Below, piece by piece: positions 1 through 9,385 of a stretch of DNA of 64,000 bases. Position 1 is the first letter of the stretch. The number at the start of each line of letters is the position of its first letter. A program made the position numbers and the translations under genes. The notes beneath the pieces were generated by a model. The model saw only the letters and a list, made by a program, of their open reading frames with translations, had not been told where the DNA came from and searched no databases. Source of the stretch: an uncultured Eisenbergiella sp. Lineage in GTDB: Bacteria > Bacillota > Clostridia > Lachnospirales > Lachnospiraceae. The stretch is taken from contig CANQFM010000003.1 of assembly GCA_947598825.1 (NCBI GenBank), positions 1-64,000 on the forward strand. Reading direction: 5' to 3'.

Positions 1-141
1 CGCCTGACGCTATTTTATGAGCTAAAGTATTGATTTTTCAAGGTGCGAACCCCATTTTTAATATGGGAAGTTTGAGTAAGTTTATGTCCATCTCTTCCGG
101 GTTGCGGCGTTCTTTCTTACAGAGAGGACCGGGTTTTGACG

Positions 142-324
142 ATGGAAGGAAAAACTCCGGCAACCTGGCGAGAATATGATTTTTTGATGCCGGATCATAT
201 TATTGGGAACAGAAAAAACAGCGCCAGATGCGGCGGGCTGTATTATCAGGGGCAGTGGCAGGAATTGATTCTAAAACCGGATAAAGAAGCAGAGGAATGG
301 GCAGTAAAATTGTTAAGCGAATAA
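142..324 (+). CDS. small hypothetical protein (about 60 aa)
   Basis: ORF 136..324 with purine-rich RBS (agagagg) upstream of TTG136/ATG142, followed by a strong terminator hairpin; family not recognised. Confidence 0.45.
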   Translation: MEGKTPATWREYDFLMPDHIIGNRKNSARCGGLYYQGQWQELILKPDKEAEEWAVKLLSE

Positions 325-341
325 TTCTTTATATGCAAAAA

Positions 342-378
342 GCGCTGCGGTCAGTCAACTGGCCGCAGCGTTCTTGTC
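342..378 (+). terminator. rho-independent terminator, stem overlaps the 3' end of the convergent P-type ATPase gene
   Basis: CGCTGCGGTCAGT-CA-ACTGGCCGCAGCG hairpin (one G-T wobble) followed by TTCTTG. Confidence 0.65.
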
Positions 379-2219
379 GCGTTTAAAACCGCCAGCACCA
401 TCACGCCCACATCCGCAAAGATCGCGGCTTGCATGCCGGTGACGCCGATGGCTCCCAGGATCAGGCAGGCTGCCTTGACGCCCAGGGCGAAGACAATGTT
501 CTGTTTAACGATCCGCAGGCATTTGCGGGAGATCTGCATGGCCAGCGAGATCTTGGCCGGATCGTCGTCCATCAGGACGATGTCCGCGGCTTCGATAGCG
601 GCGTCGCTGCCCATGGCCCCCATGGCGATCCCGATATCGGCGCGGGAGAGTACCGGCGCGTCGTTGATGCCGTCTCCCACGAAGGCAAGCGTAGAATGGG
701 CAGGTTTTTGTGCCAGGAGCTGTTCCACCCGGTCCACCTTATCGGCGGGCAGGAGTTGCGCATGGACTTCGTCTATGCCAAGAGTTTCCGCCACGGCATC
801 GGCCGCTTTTTGGGAATCTCCGGTGAGCATGACGGTGCGCACGCGCTGGGCCTGCAGCCCGGCGATCGCCTGTTTCGCTGTAGGTTTTTCCTGGTCGCTG
901 ATGAGAATTGACCCCATGAACCGGCCGTCGTAAGAAACATAAACTACCGTGCCCGGCGACTGGCAGGGCAGGAAACTGGATACGTTCAGGCTTCGCATCA
1001 GCTTTTCGTTGCCGGCGGCGACTGCATGGCCGTCCACTTTGGCGGTGACGCCGTTCCCGGCGATCTCTTCCACATCGGATAACCGTTCCCGGTTCAGGGA
1101 TTGCTTATCTTCAAAAGCTTCCTGCAGGCTTTTGCTGATAGGATGGCTGGAATAGCTTTCCGCCAGCGCTGCCGTTTCCAAAAGCTCGGATTTTAAAAAC
1201 CCTTCGGCGGGAAGAAGAGAAGAGACGGAGAATACCCCTCTGGTCAGCGTGCCGGTCTTGTCGAAAACGATGGTCCTGGTATTAGCCAGGGCCTCCAGAT
1301 AGTTGCCGCCTTTTACGAGAATGCCGGCGCGGCTGGCGCCGCCGATCCCTCCGAAAAAGGAGAGGGGGATGCTGATGACCAGCGCACAGGGACAACTGAT
1401 GACCAAAAAGGTCAATGCACGGCTCAGCCAATTCAGCCAGTTTCCAACAAAGATCGGAGGGAGTATCGCCAGCAGAGCGGCTCCGATACAGACCGCCGGG
1501 GTATAATAATGGGCAAATTTGGTAATGAAGTTCTCCGCTTTTGCCTTTTTTAAGCTGGAATTTTCCACCAGATCCAAGATTCGGGCCACGGTGGATTCCC
1601 CAAAGGGTTTGGTGACCTGTACCTTTAGCAGGCCGGAGGTATTCACACAGCCGCTGATGATATCGTCCCCGCCCGTCACTTCCCTCGGCAGGCTTTCTCC
1701 TGTGAGGGCGCTGGTATTTAAAGAAGAATTTCCTTCGATGATCACGCCGTCCAGGGGCACCCGTTCGCCGGGCCGGATGACGATCACATCTCCGACGGCC
1801 ACCTCATCGGGATCCACTTTTTCCAGACGGCCGTCTTTTTCCAGATTGGCATAATCCGGCCGGATATCCATCAGGCCAGTAATGCTGCGACGGCTTTTCC
1901 CTACCGCGTAGCTCTGGAAAAGTTCGCCGATCTGATAAAAAAGCATGACCTCCACGCCTTCCGCGTAGCTGTTTTCCCCGAACAGTCCCAGCGCCATAGC
2001 GCCTACCGTGGCCACGGCCATCAGGAAATTTTCATCGAAAACTTCGCCGTGGATGACTCCCAGGGCCGCCTTGCGCAGCACATCGTATCCGATGATCAGA
2101 TAGGGGACAAGATAGAGGAAAAACAGCGCGAGACCGGTCACAGGAAGAAAATGGACCGCTACCGTCAGCGCGGCGGCCAGCAGGATACGGATCAGTACCT
2201 TTTTTTGTTTCTTCGTCAT
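351..2219 (-). CDS. heavy-metal translocating P-type (P1B) ATPase, Zn/Cd/Pb type, without N-terminal HMA domain
   Basis: 622 aa; SCPCALVIS, DKTGTLT, GDGINDAP motifs, LTGES; starts directly in the membrane segment. Confidence 0.95.
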   Translation of the reverse strand: MTKKQKKVLIRILLAAALTVAVHFLPVTGLALFFLYLVPYLIIGYDVLRKAALGVIHGEVFDENFLMAVATVGAMALGLFGENSYAEGVEVMLFYQIGELFQSYAVGKSRRSITGLMDIRPDYANLEKDGRLEKVDPDEVAVGDVIVIRPGERVPLDGVIIEGNSSLNTSALTGESLPREVTGGDDIISGCVNTSGLLKVQVTKPFGESTVARILDLVENSSLKKAKAENFITKFAHYYTPAVCIGAALLAILPPIFVGNWLNWLSRALTFLVISCPCALVISIPLSFFGGIGGASRAGILVKGGNYLEALANTRTIVFDKTGTLTRGVFSVSSLLPAEGFLKSELLETAALAESYSSHPISKSLQEAFEDKQSLNRERLSDVEEIAGNGVTAKVDGHAVAAGNEKLMRSLNVSSFLPCQSPGTVVYVSYDGRFMGSILISDQEKPTAKQAIAGLQAQRVRTVMLTGDSQKAADAVAETLGIDEVHAQLLPADKVDRVEQLLAQKPAHSTLAFVGDGINDAPVLSRADIGIAMGAMGSDAAIEAADIVLMDDDPAKISLAMQISRKCLRIVKQNIVFALGVKAACLILGAIGVTGMQAAIFADVGVMVLAVLNATRTLRPVD

Positions 2220-2232
2220 GTCACATCAACTC

Positions 2233-2448
2233 CTACAGGCAGATTTCAAAGTCCGGTTCCACCTTTTTGCAGGTACGGATTACTTCTTTCAATATGGAAT
2301 CATAATCGCTGTCCGGGGCCTCCAGGGCCATTTTCTGGCTCATGAAGCTGACGGAAACGTTCTGGACGCCGGCTACCTTCTTGGCCGCTTCTTCCATTTT
2401 CGCCGCGCAGTTGGCGCAGTCCACTTCGATCTTAAATTTCTTCTGCAT
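2233..2448 (-). CDS. stand-alone heavy-metal-associated (HMA) domain protein
   Basis: 71 aa with VDCANCAAKMEE CxxC motif; immediately upstream of the P-type ATPase. Confidence 0.9.
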   Translation of the reverse strand: MQKKFKIEVDCANCAAKMEEAAKKVAGVQNVSVSFMSQKMALEAPDSDYDSILKEVIRTCKKVEPDFEICL

Positions 2449-2475
2449 AATGGGTTCTCCTCGTTTCGATTATTT

Positions 2476-2850
2476 TTATTCTGAAATGTGTTCCAGCCCG
2501 AGGGCGATCATCGTGCGCACATGATCGTCGTCGAGAGAGTAATAGACGGTTTTGCCGTCCCTGCGGAACTTGGCCAGCTTGCTGGTCTTTAAAATCCGAA
2601 GCTGGTGGCTTACGGCGGAAGGGGTCATGTTCAGGCATTGGGCGATATCGTTGACGCAAAGCTCGCTCTCAAACAGCGCATAGAGGATTTTCACCCGCGT
2701 GGTATCCCCAAAGACTTTGAACAGCTCCGCCAGATCGTAGAGGATCTCGTCGTCGGGCAGCGCTTCCCGCACCTGATCCAGCGATCCTGTAGACGGTTCC
2801 TCCCGTTCCGGGAGTTTTTCTTCGTCTGTCAAAGGTTCCTCTGTTCTCAT
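2476..2850 (-). CDS. ArsR/SmtB-family metal-responsive transcriptional regulator
   Basis: 124 aa; winged-helix signature ELCVNDIAQCLNMTPSAVSHQLRILKTSKLAKFRRDGKTVYYSLDDDHV; first gene of the metal unit. Confidence 0.93.
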   Translation of the reverse strand: MRTEEPLTDEEKLPEREEPSTGSLDQVREALPDDEILYDLAELFKVFGDTTRVKILYALFESELCVNDIAQCLNMTPSAVSHQLRILKTSKLAKFRRDGKTVYYSLDDDHVRTMIALGLEHISE

Positions 2851-2867
2851 CCGGTTCTCCTTTCAAT

Positions 2868-2887
2868 ATTTGAATAACTGTTCAAAT
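2868..2887. promoter_or_regulatory. candidate ArsR/SmtB operator
   Basis: ATTTGAA-TAACTG-TTCAAAT perfect 7-bp inverted repeat 18 bp upstream of the ArsR start codon. Confidence 0.65.
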
Positions 2888-2937
2888 GATAGTATATGCA
2901 AACCAATAGCATATGTCAATACCTTTCCGAAAAAAAC

Positions 2938-2966
2938 TTGCAAATCTCTATATCTGTGGTTATAAT
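2938..2966 (+). promoter_or_regulatory. sigma-A-type promoter for the zapA leader
   Basis: TTGCAA - 17 nt - TATAAT. Confidence 0.7.
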
Positions 2967-2978
2967 GAAGAAAAGTTG

Positions 2979-3128
2979 AACGCGAAGCGTGAAACTTTTC
3001 GCTACTTCCCGAAAAGCGAAGCGTTCGGGAAGGTTCCCGTTTTAACGCGAAGCGTGAAACTTTTCGCTACTTCCTAAAAAAGCGAAGCGTTCGGGAAGGT
3101 TCCCGTTTGAACGTAGCGCGTGAAACTT
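2979..3128 (+). repeat. tandem about 65-bp repeat (two full copies plus a truncated third) in the zapA 5' leader
   Basis: aacgcgaagcgtgaaacttttcgctacttcc...aagcgaagcgttcgggaaggttcccgttt begins at 2979 and 3044; partial copy aacgtagcgcgtgaaacttt at 3110. Confidence 0.9.
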
Positions 3129-3165
3129 TGTCACATGCAGTTTTTTACAGGAGAGGGATAAGGGT

Positions 3166-3579
3166 ATGGCAGGCAAGACGGATACGGAAGTTGTCATCGC
3201 CGGTAACGCGATGACGCTGAGCGGTTACGAAAGCGAAGAGTATCTGCAGAAGATAGCTTTTTATATCAACAACAAGATCGCAGAATACGGCAAAGTGGAA
3301 AGCTTCCGCAGACAGTCTGTGGACAAACAGCATATTCTGTTGGAGCTGAATATCGCAGATGATTATTTCAAGGCAAAAGAGCAGGTCAGCCTCTATGAAG
3401 AAGAGGTGCAGACCAAGGAAAAGGAAATATACGATCTGAAGCACGAACTGATCGCCGCGCAGATCAAGCTGGAGAATATGGAAAAGTCGCTGCGCAGCGC
3501 CCAGAGCGATCTGCAGGAGAGTTCCAAGCAGATCGTCCGTCTGGAGACACAACTGCGCGATCATAAAACACAGGATTGA
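3166..3579 (+). CDS. zapA: cell division protein ZapA
   Basis: 137 aa; N-terminal TDTEVVIAGNAMTLSGYESEEYLQKIAFYINNKI typical of ZapA, then long coiled coil. Confidence 0.85.
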   Translation: MAGKTDTEVVIAGNAMTLSGYESEEYLQKIAFYINNKIAEYGKVESFRRQSVDKQHILLELNIADDYFKAKEQVSLYEEEVQTKEKEIYDLKHELIAAQIKLENMEKSLRSAQSDLQESSKQIVRLETQLRDHKTQD

Positions 3580-3594
3580 TTACATAAAGGGCTG

Positions 3595-3624
3595 TCGCAA
3601 GACGGCCCTTTTAAAAACGGCGGC
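3595..3624 (+). terminator. rho-independent terminator after zapA
   Basis: AAAGGGCTGTC-GCAA-GACGGCCCTTTT. Confidence 0.75.
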
Positions 3625-3665
3625 CTCCTTCGGGCTGCCGGTAAAAGGGATGGGGAGAAGGACAG

Positions 3666-5948
3666 TTGCGTAAAATTGCGGAGCTTCTGGCCCCGGCAGG
3701 GGATATGGATTGCTTAAAGGCCGCTTTGGCGGCCGGCGCAGACGCCGTTTATCTTGGCGGCCGGCTCTACGGCGCACGTTCCTATGCCGGTAATTTTGGG
3801 GACGAAGAGCTGCTGGATGCGATCCGGCTGGCGCATTTTTTTGAAAAAAAGGTCTATCTGACCGTTAATACGCTGATCAAGGAATCCGAACTGGACGGGC
3901 TGATCGAATGGATGCGTCCGTTTTATGCGGCGGGGCTGGACGGCGCGATCATCCAGGATCTCGGGGTGCTGGAACGCTGCCGGGAGGCTTTTCCGGGTCT
4001 GGCTTTGCACATCAGCACCCAGGCCACCGTTACGGAAGCTTCCGCCGCCCTTTTTTTAAAATCCCTGGGCGCCTGCCGCGTCGTGCCGGCCCGGGAACTG
4101 GGCCTTACGGAATTGAGCCGCCTGAAACGGGAAAGCGGCATGGAACTGGAGGTATTCGTACACGGCGCCATGTGTTATTCCTATTCCGGCCAATGCCTGT
4201 TTTCCAGCCTGCTGGGGGGCCGCAGCGGGAACCGCGGGAAATGCGCCCAGCCCTGCCGCCTCCCCTATCGGATCTGCAGGGGAAAGGAGAATGCCAAACC
4301 CGGCCGGACAAAGGGCGCTTTGGACGGTATGGAAGAACAGTATCCGCTGAGCTTAAAGGATCTGTGCGCCCTTTCGCTTCTGCCCAGGATTCTGGAAGCC
4401 GGCGTAGATTCCCTGAAAATAGAAGGACGAATGAAAAGCCCTGTTTATGTGGCGGGCGTGACGGCCATTTACCGCAAATATCTGGATCTTTATGCCTCTG
4501 ATCCAAAGACGTGGCGGGTGGAGCAGGCCGATCTGGACCGTCTGTCCGGGCTTTATGTGCGCTCCGGCCTGCAGACCGGGTATTTTGAACGATGGAATGG
4601 GAAAAATATGGTTACGGAAAAAACTCCGGGGTATCTGGGGACGGATCCTGGGCTTTTCGAGGAGATCCGAAAAGAATATCTGGACCCGGAACTGGCCCGG
4701 CCTGCCGATCTCTTCGTTTCTGTCTTTGTGGGACAGCCGATCTCTCTGACCGTTTTTTGCGGCGGCCATCAGGTTTTCTGCGAAGGGATGACCGTCCTGA
4801 AAGCGCAGAAGAAACCGCTGCGTCGGGAGGATGTAGAAAAGCAGTTTGCCCGCGCAGGCGGCTCCCATTTTGGGATCCGTCAACTGGAGATCGAAATGGG
4901 GGAGGACTGCTTCCTGCCACTTTCTGCCATGAACGATCTGCGCCGTCGGGCATTTCAGGCCCTTTTTGAAGAAATGACTGCGCCTGAGGAGGGCCGCGCC
5001 GGGCAGGATCAGACTTCGCTGCCGGCTGCAGAAGGCCGTCAGAGGGATAGGATAGATTCTGAAAGGGCGAAAACGACGGGGCGGCAGGCTATGGCGCTTC
5101 ATATGGCTGCCCTGACCGCAGAGCAGGCGATGGAGGGCGTCCGCAGTTCCCGAGTGAAACGGGTGTATCTTACTGCCGACGCCATATTCTCAAAGAAAGC
5201 CGATGAACCGCTTTGGCGGATGATCCGGGAACGCAAAGCGAAGGATCCCTCTTTTTCCTTTTTTTTGACCCTGCCGGTCATCCTGCGCTTTGGTTCTGTT
5301 CCATATCTGGACAGGCTTGCAAGATGGCTTACGGATACAAAGGAGGGCGCGCTGGTGGATGGCTTTCTGGCCTCCAGCCTTTCCGGCTTGCTCTGGGCGG
5401 GCGGACAGGACAGGGCCGTTGCCCTGAACCATACGATTCCCGTCTTTAATCGAAAGGCCCTTGAGACGCTGATGAAAGGCGCCCGGTTTGTAAGTTATGC
5501 CGGATCCTTTGAGTTAAACCGCCGGGAGCTGGACAGCCTGCCCCTTTTCTGCCAGGAACGGATGGTCTACGGAAGGATCCCTATGATGATCAGCGCAAAC
5601 TGCGTCAGAAAGACGGCGGGAGAGTGCAGGCGGGAACGCGCCCGGGAGGATAAGGAAATAAGGGAAGAACCAAAGTCCATGGAGTGTTTTTTAAAGGATC
5701 GGTTGGGCGTCTCCTTTCCCGTCTTGACAGACTGTACCCATTGCATGAATACGGTCTACAATTCAGTCCCGCTGTCGCTGCATCAGTATCTTCCCCAGTT
5801 GGAAAGCGGAGGCGTCTGTGCGCTGCGGCTGGATTTTACAGATGAGGATGCGGACTATACGGCGCGGATCCTGCGGTTATTTTCGCAGGAAGGTGGGACA
5901 GCCTTTTACCGCTATACCACAGGACATTATAAAAAAGGGGTATCGTAG
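3666..5948 (+). CDS. peptidase U32 family protein (RlhA/YhbU-type)
   Basis: 760 aa, TTG start; RKIAELLAPAGDMDCLKAALAAGADAVYLGG and FVHGAMCYSYSGQCLFSSLLGGRSGNRGKCAQPCRLPY motifs. Confidence 0.93.
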   Translation: MRKIAELLAPAGDMDCLKAALAAGADAVYLGGRLYGARSYAGNFGDEELLDAIRLAHFFEKKVYLTVNTLIKESELDGLIEWMRPFYAAGLDGAIIQDLGVLERCREAFPGLALHISTQATVTEASAALFLKSLGACRVVPARELGLTELSRLKRESGMELEVFVHGAMCYSYSGQCLFSSLLGGRSGNRGKCAQPCRLPYRICRGKENAKPGRTKGALDGMEEQYPLSLKDLCALSLLPRILEAGVDSLKIEGRMKSPVYVAGVTAIYRKYLDLYASDPKTWRVEQADLDRLSGLYVRSGLQTGYFERWNGKNMVTEKTPGYLGTDPGLFEEIRKEYLDPELARPADLFVSVFVGQPISLTVFCGGHQVFCEGMTVLKAQKKPLRREDVEKQFARAGGSHFGIRQLEIEMGEDCFLPLSAMNDLRRRAFQALFEEMTAPEEGRAGQDQTSLPAAEGRQRDRIDSERAKTTGRQAMALHMAALTAEQAMEGVRSSRVKRVYLTADAIFSKKADEPLWRMIRERKAKDPSFSFFLTLPVILRFGSVPYLDRLARWLTDTKEGALVDGFLASSLSGLLWAGGQDRAVALNHTIPVFNRKALETLMKGARFVSYAGSFELNRRELDSLPLFCQERMVYGRIPMMISANCVRKTAGECRRERAREDKEIREEPKSMECFLKDRLGVSFPVLTDCTHCMNTVYNSVPLSLHQYLPQLESGGVCALRLDFTDEDADYTARILRLFSQEGGTAFYRYTTGHYKKGVS

Positions 5949-5950
5949 AT

Positions 5951-7330
5951 TTGGCCTATACGATCGTGATCTATTCCAAATATTGCATGGCGCTGTCCCT
6001 GGTTTTGTTCCTTTTATGCGGGCTGTTTTCCCTGCGCTATGCGAGCGTTGCAAAGCAGAAGAGGCTGGCCTTTTTGCAGAGCCTTTTCCTTTTGCTGGTG
6101 CAGTGGAGCGCCTGGCTGACCATCGTGATCCGGACGCAGCGCACGGAATACCTGCTGCTGTTCGCTTTTTTTCAAACGCTGACTTTCGCGATGCTGATCC
6201 TGCCTGTGATGCTTTATCCGGGCGTAAGCCGTATCCTGCTCAACGACATCTGTATGCTTTTCACGGCGGGCATGATCGTGCTGACGCGGCTGGACCAAAG
6301 CCGGGCGGCGCGGCAGCTTGCCTTCATGGCGCTCTCTTTTTTCCTTTCGCTGTTTGTGCCCTGGATCGTCCGGCACATACGCGTCCTGCGCCATCTGGGC
6401 TGGATCTGTTGCGCGGCGGGGATCGTCCTTGTGGGAACCGTGCTGCTATTGGGGCAGCTCACCAACGGTTCCAAACTCTCCTGGACCGTAGCGGGGATCA
6501 CCTTCCAGCCCTCGGAATTTGCCAAGGTGCTGTATGTGTTTTTTCTGGCTTCCGTACTGGGGGAAAAGCCTGGCCTGCCAAAGATCCTGTTTGCGGGGAT
6601 CGGGGCGGCGGCCCATGTGCTGATCCTGGTTCTGTCCCGCGATTTGGGCAGTGCGCTGATCTTTTTTGCGATCTATATCCTGATGATCTCTGCCGCTTCC
6701 CATCGCCTGTTTTACGCGCTGGCGGGAGTGCTGGGCGGCACGTTTGCATCGGCAGGGGCCTATCGGGTATTTTCGCATGTCCAGACCCGAGTCCAGGCAT
6801 GGAGAGATCCCTGGAGCGTCATCGACGGGCAGGGCTATCAGATCACGCAGTCGTTGTTTGCCATCAGCCGGGGCGGGCTGTTCGGCCTGGGGATTGGAAA
6901 GGGGACGCCCTACGATATCCCCTATGTGGAAACGGATTTTGTCTTCGCCGCCATGGTGGAGGAGCTGGGGCTGGTCTTTGGCATCGGCATTGTCCTGACG
7001 GGAGTTATGGTCTTTTTGCTCCTGATGCGCATTGCCTGCGACCTGAAAGACGGCTTTTATAAAAATCTCACGATGGGTTATGGGTTTATGCTGATCTTTC
7101 AGATCTTTCTGACCATCGGAGGCGATACGAAATTTATCCCCTTGACGGGGGTCACGCTCCCTCTGGTCAGCTATGGCGGCAGCAGCGTAATGGCGACGAT
7201 GCTGATGCTGTTCGTGATACAGGGGATCTGTGAGATGCGCTACGCAGAGGAAAGGGAAATTGAAAAGAGAAGAAAGAAAAGCGAAAAAAGAGCGGCTGCG
7301 GACAAGAAAGCTGCGGCGCCGGCGCAATAG
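5951..7330 (+). CDS. FtsW/RodA/SpoVE-family SEDS peptidoglycan polymerase
   Basis: 459 aa polytopic; FQPSEFAKVLYVFFLASVL, AISRGGLFGLGIGKGTPYDIPYVETDFVFAAMVEELGLVF; TTG start 2 nt after the U32 stop. Confidence 0.93.
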   Translation: MAYTIVIYSKYCMALSLVLFLLCGLFSLRYASVAKQKRLAFLQSLFLLLVQWSAWLTIVIRTQRTEYLLLFAFFQTLTFAMLILPVMLYPGVSRILLNDICMLFTAGMIVLTRLDQSRAARQLAFMALSFFLSLFVPWIVRHIRVLRHLGWICCAAGIVLVGTVLLLGQLTNGSKLSWTVAGITFQPSEFAKVLYVFFLASVLGEKPGLPKILFAGIGAAAHVLILVLSRDLGSALIFFAIYILMISAASHRLFYALAGVLGGTFASAGAYRVFSHVQTRVQAWRDPWSVIDGQGYQITQSLFAISRGGLFGLGIGKGTPYDIPYVETDFVFAAMVEELGLVFGIGIVLTGVMVFLLLMRIACDLKDGFYKNLTMGYGFMLIFQIFLTIGGDTKFIPLTGVTLPLVSYGGSSVMATMLMLFVIQGICEMRYAEEREIEKRRKKSEKRAAADKKAAAPAQ

Positions 7331-8735
7331 GGAGATCTATCTTTTTTCCGCCCTTTTTCTGGGGCTGTTCGCCGGCCTCTTTTTTTATCTAACGGATTAT
7401 GTCACGGACAGCCATGAAGAGCTGTTCAACAACAGCTATAATTCCAGAGAACGGGTGCTGGCGCAGGAAAACCTGCGCGGGAGCATTTATGCGGCCACAG
7501 GGGAGGCGCTGGCCAGGACAGTCGTTTCAGACGACGGGAAGCAAACGCGGGAATATCCTTATAAAGAGATGTTTGCGCATGTTGTAGGATACAGCGGCAA
7601 GGGGAAAACCGGGATAGAGGCGTTGGAAAATTATTCCCTCAGCAATTCGGATATCCCGGAGCGTACAAAGCTGGAAAACGAAAAGGCCGGCGTCAAAAAC
7701 CCCGGCAACAACGTCTATACGACGCTGCACACAGATCTGCAGCAGACGGCCTATGAGGCTCTGGGGGCCTTCCGCGGCGCCATCGTAGTGACGGAAGTAA
7801 AAACCGGGCGTATTCTGGCCATGGTGAGCAAGCCTGATTTCGATCCCAACCGGATCGCGGAAATATGGGAAAAGGTCAACGCCGACACGCAGGACGCCGC
7901 CCTTGTCAACCGGGTCACCCAGGGGCTTTATCCGCCCGGATCCACGTTCAAGATCGTGACGGCCCTGGCGTATCTGCGGCAGTTTCCAGATTCCTGGGAA
8001 AGCTATTCTTACTCCTGCAGCGGCGCCTATCAGAACGGGGAAAACAGGATCACCTGCTTTCACGGTTCCGTCCATGGCCGCGTGGATCTGACCTCTTCCT
8101 TTGCCAAATCCTGCAACTGTTCCTTTGCCAATGTAGGCATGTCGCTGGACAGGGAAGGCTTTGCAGAGACGATAGACAGCCTGCTGTTCAACCGGGATCT
8201 GCCGCTGGAGCTTCCGTATAACCGAACCAGCATAAAGCTGGGGGCCGACAGCTCCGACGCGGAGGTGATCCAGACCTCCATCGGGCAGGGGAAAACGCAG
8301 ATCTCCCCGATGCAGCTCAATCTGATCACCGCCGCCATCGCCAACGGCGGCGAACTGATGCGGCCGTATCTGGTGGACAGAGTCCTAAGCGCCCAGGGCG
8401 CCGTGCTTAAGGAAAACGAACCGGAGCCTTACGCGAGGCTTATGTCCGAAGAGGAAGCCAAAACGCTGTCCGGCTTTATGGAGGCCGTCGTGCGTGACGG
8501 CACCGGGCGCAAATTAAAGGACCAGCCCTATACCGCCGCGGGAAAGACCGGCAGCGCGGAATTTAATCAGGAGAAAGCCGATTCCCATGCCTGGTTTACA
8601 GGATATGCCCCGGCAGAGGACCCGCAGATCGCGGTGACGATCCTCGTGGAACAGGTCGGCTCCGGGGGCGATTATGCGGTTCCGCTGGCAAAACGTATCT
8701 TTGACGCCTGGTTTTTACAGTCAAAAAACGGATGA
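7260..8735 (+). CDS. penicillin-binding protein transpeptidase (PBP2/FtsI-like)
   Basis: PPGSTFK, KSCNCSF (SxN) and AGKTGSAEF motifs; likely TTG start at 7260 behind cagaggaaagg, overlapping the SEDS gene; ORF track opens at 7230. Confidence 0.92.
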   Translation: MKREERKAKKERLRTRKLRRRRNREIYLFSALFLGLFAGLFFYLTDYVTDSHEELFNNSYNSRERVLAQENLRGSIYAATGEALARTVVSDDGKQTREYPYKEMFAHVVGYSGKGKTGIEALENYSLSNSDIPERTKLENEKAGVKNPGNNVYTTLHTDLQQTAYEALGAFRGAIVVTEVKTGRILAMVSKPDFDPNRIAEIWEKVNADTQDAALVNRVTQGLYPPGSTFKIVTALAYLRQFPDSWESYSYSCSGAYQNGENRITCFHGSVHGRVDLTSSFAKSCNCSFANVGMSLDREGFAETIDSLLFNRDLPLELPYNRTSIKLGADSSDAEVIQTSIGQGKTQISPMQLNLITAAIANGGELMRPYLVDRVLSAQGAVLKENEPEPYARLMSEEEAKTLSGFMEAVVRDGTGRKLKDQPYTAAGKTGSAEFNQEKADSHAWFTGYAPAEDPQIAVTILVEQVGSGGDYAVPLAKRIFDAWFLQSKNG

Positions 8736-8795
8736 AGGCAGGACGAAGGGCTGCAGCAGGGCCGCAACTAATTTGCGTTTTTTATGGGATGGGAC

Positions 8796-8824
8796 TTGCC
8801 CTGCCCCCTTTTTTGGGATATACT
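8796..8824 (+). promoter_or_regulatory. sigma-A-like promoter for the NUDIX gene
   Basis: TTGCCC - 17 nt - TATACT. Confidence 0.5.
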
Positions 8825-8864
8825 TGTTGTCAGGACGTCATATCGCCGGACAGGAGGAATTGCA

Positions 8865-9317
8865 GTGATTGAGGCAACGAGCTGCGGCGGTGTAGTAATT
8901 TTCCGTGGGAAGATCCTTCTTTTATATAAGAATTACCGAAACAAATATGAAGGATGGGTATTGCCAAAGGGAACGGTGGAGGCGGGAGAGGATTACAAGC
9001 AGACGGCGCTGCGGGAAGTCCTCGAAGAAAGCGGCTCCCGTGCTTCCATTATCAAATACATCGGGAAGAGCGAATATACGTTTAACGTTCCCGAGGATAC
9101 GGTGGAGAAGGATGTCCACTGGTATCTGATGATGGCGGACAGTTATTACAGCAAACCGCAGAGGGAAGAATATTTTGTGGATTCCGGGTTTTATAAATAC
9201 CATGAGGCATACCATCTTTTGAAGTTCGCCAACGAGAAGCAGATCCTGGAGAAAGCCTATCACGAATATCTCGAATTGAAGAAGAGCAATCTCTGGGGCA
9301 GCCGGAAGTACTACTGA
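8865..9317 (+). CDS. NUDIX hydrolase
   Basis: NUDIX box GTVEAGEDYKQTALREVLEESG; GTG start 8865 with aggagg RBS. Confidence 0.9.
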   Translation: MIEATSCGGVVIFRGKILLLYKNYRNKYEGWVLPKGTVEAGEDYKQTALREVLEESGSRASIIKYIGKSEYTFNVPEDTVEKDVHWYLMMADSYYSKPQREEYFVDSGFYKYHEAYHLLKFANEKQILEKAYHEYLELKKSNLWGSRKYY

Positions 9318-9385
9318 AAGATCTGATTCGCGGAGCGGCAGCGAGGCAAAACGCGCCGTCCGTCGTTGGGGGTAGCGCGCCGTCT

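Noticed and set aside
2979-3128. CRISPR-like array
   Set aside because: Units are contiguous tandem copies without unique spacers and no cas genes are nearby.
5818-7062. 414-aa plus-strand ORF overlapping the U32 and SEDS genes
   Set aside because: Out-of-frame with two well-supported genes; composition (Pro/Gly/Arg/Cys-rich) is typical of a spurious frame.
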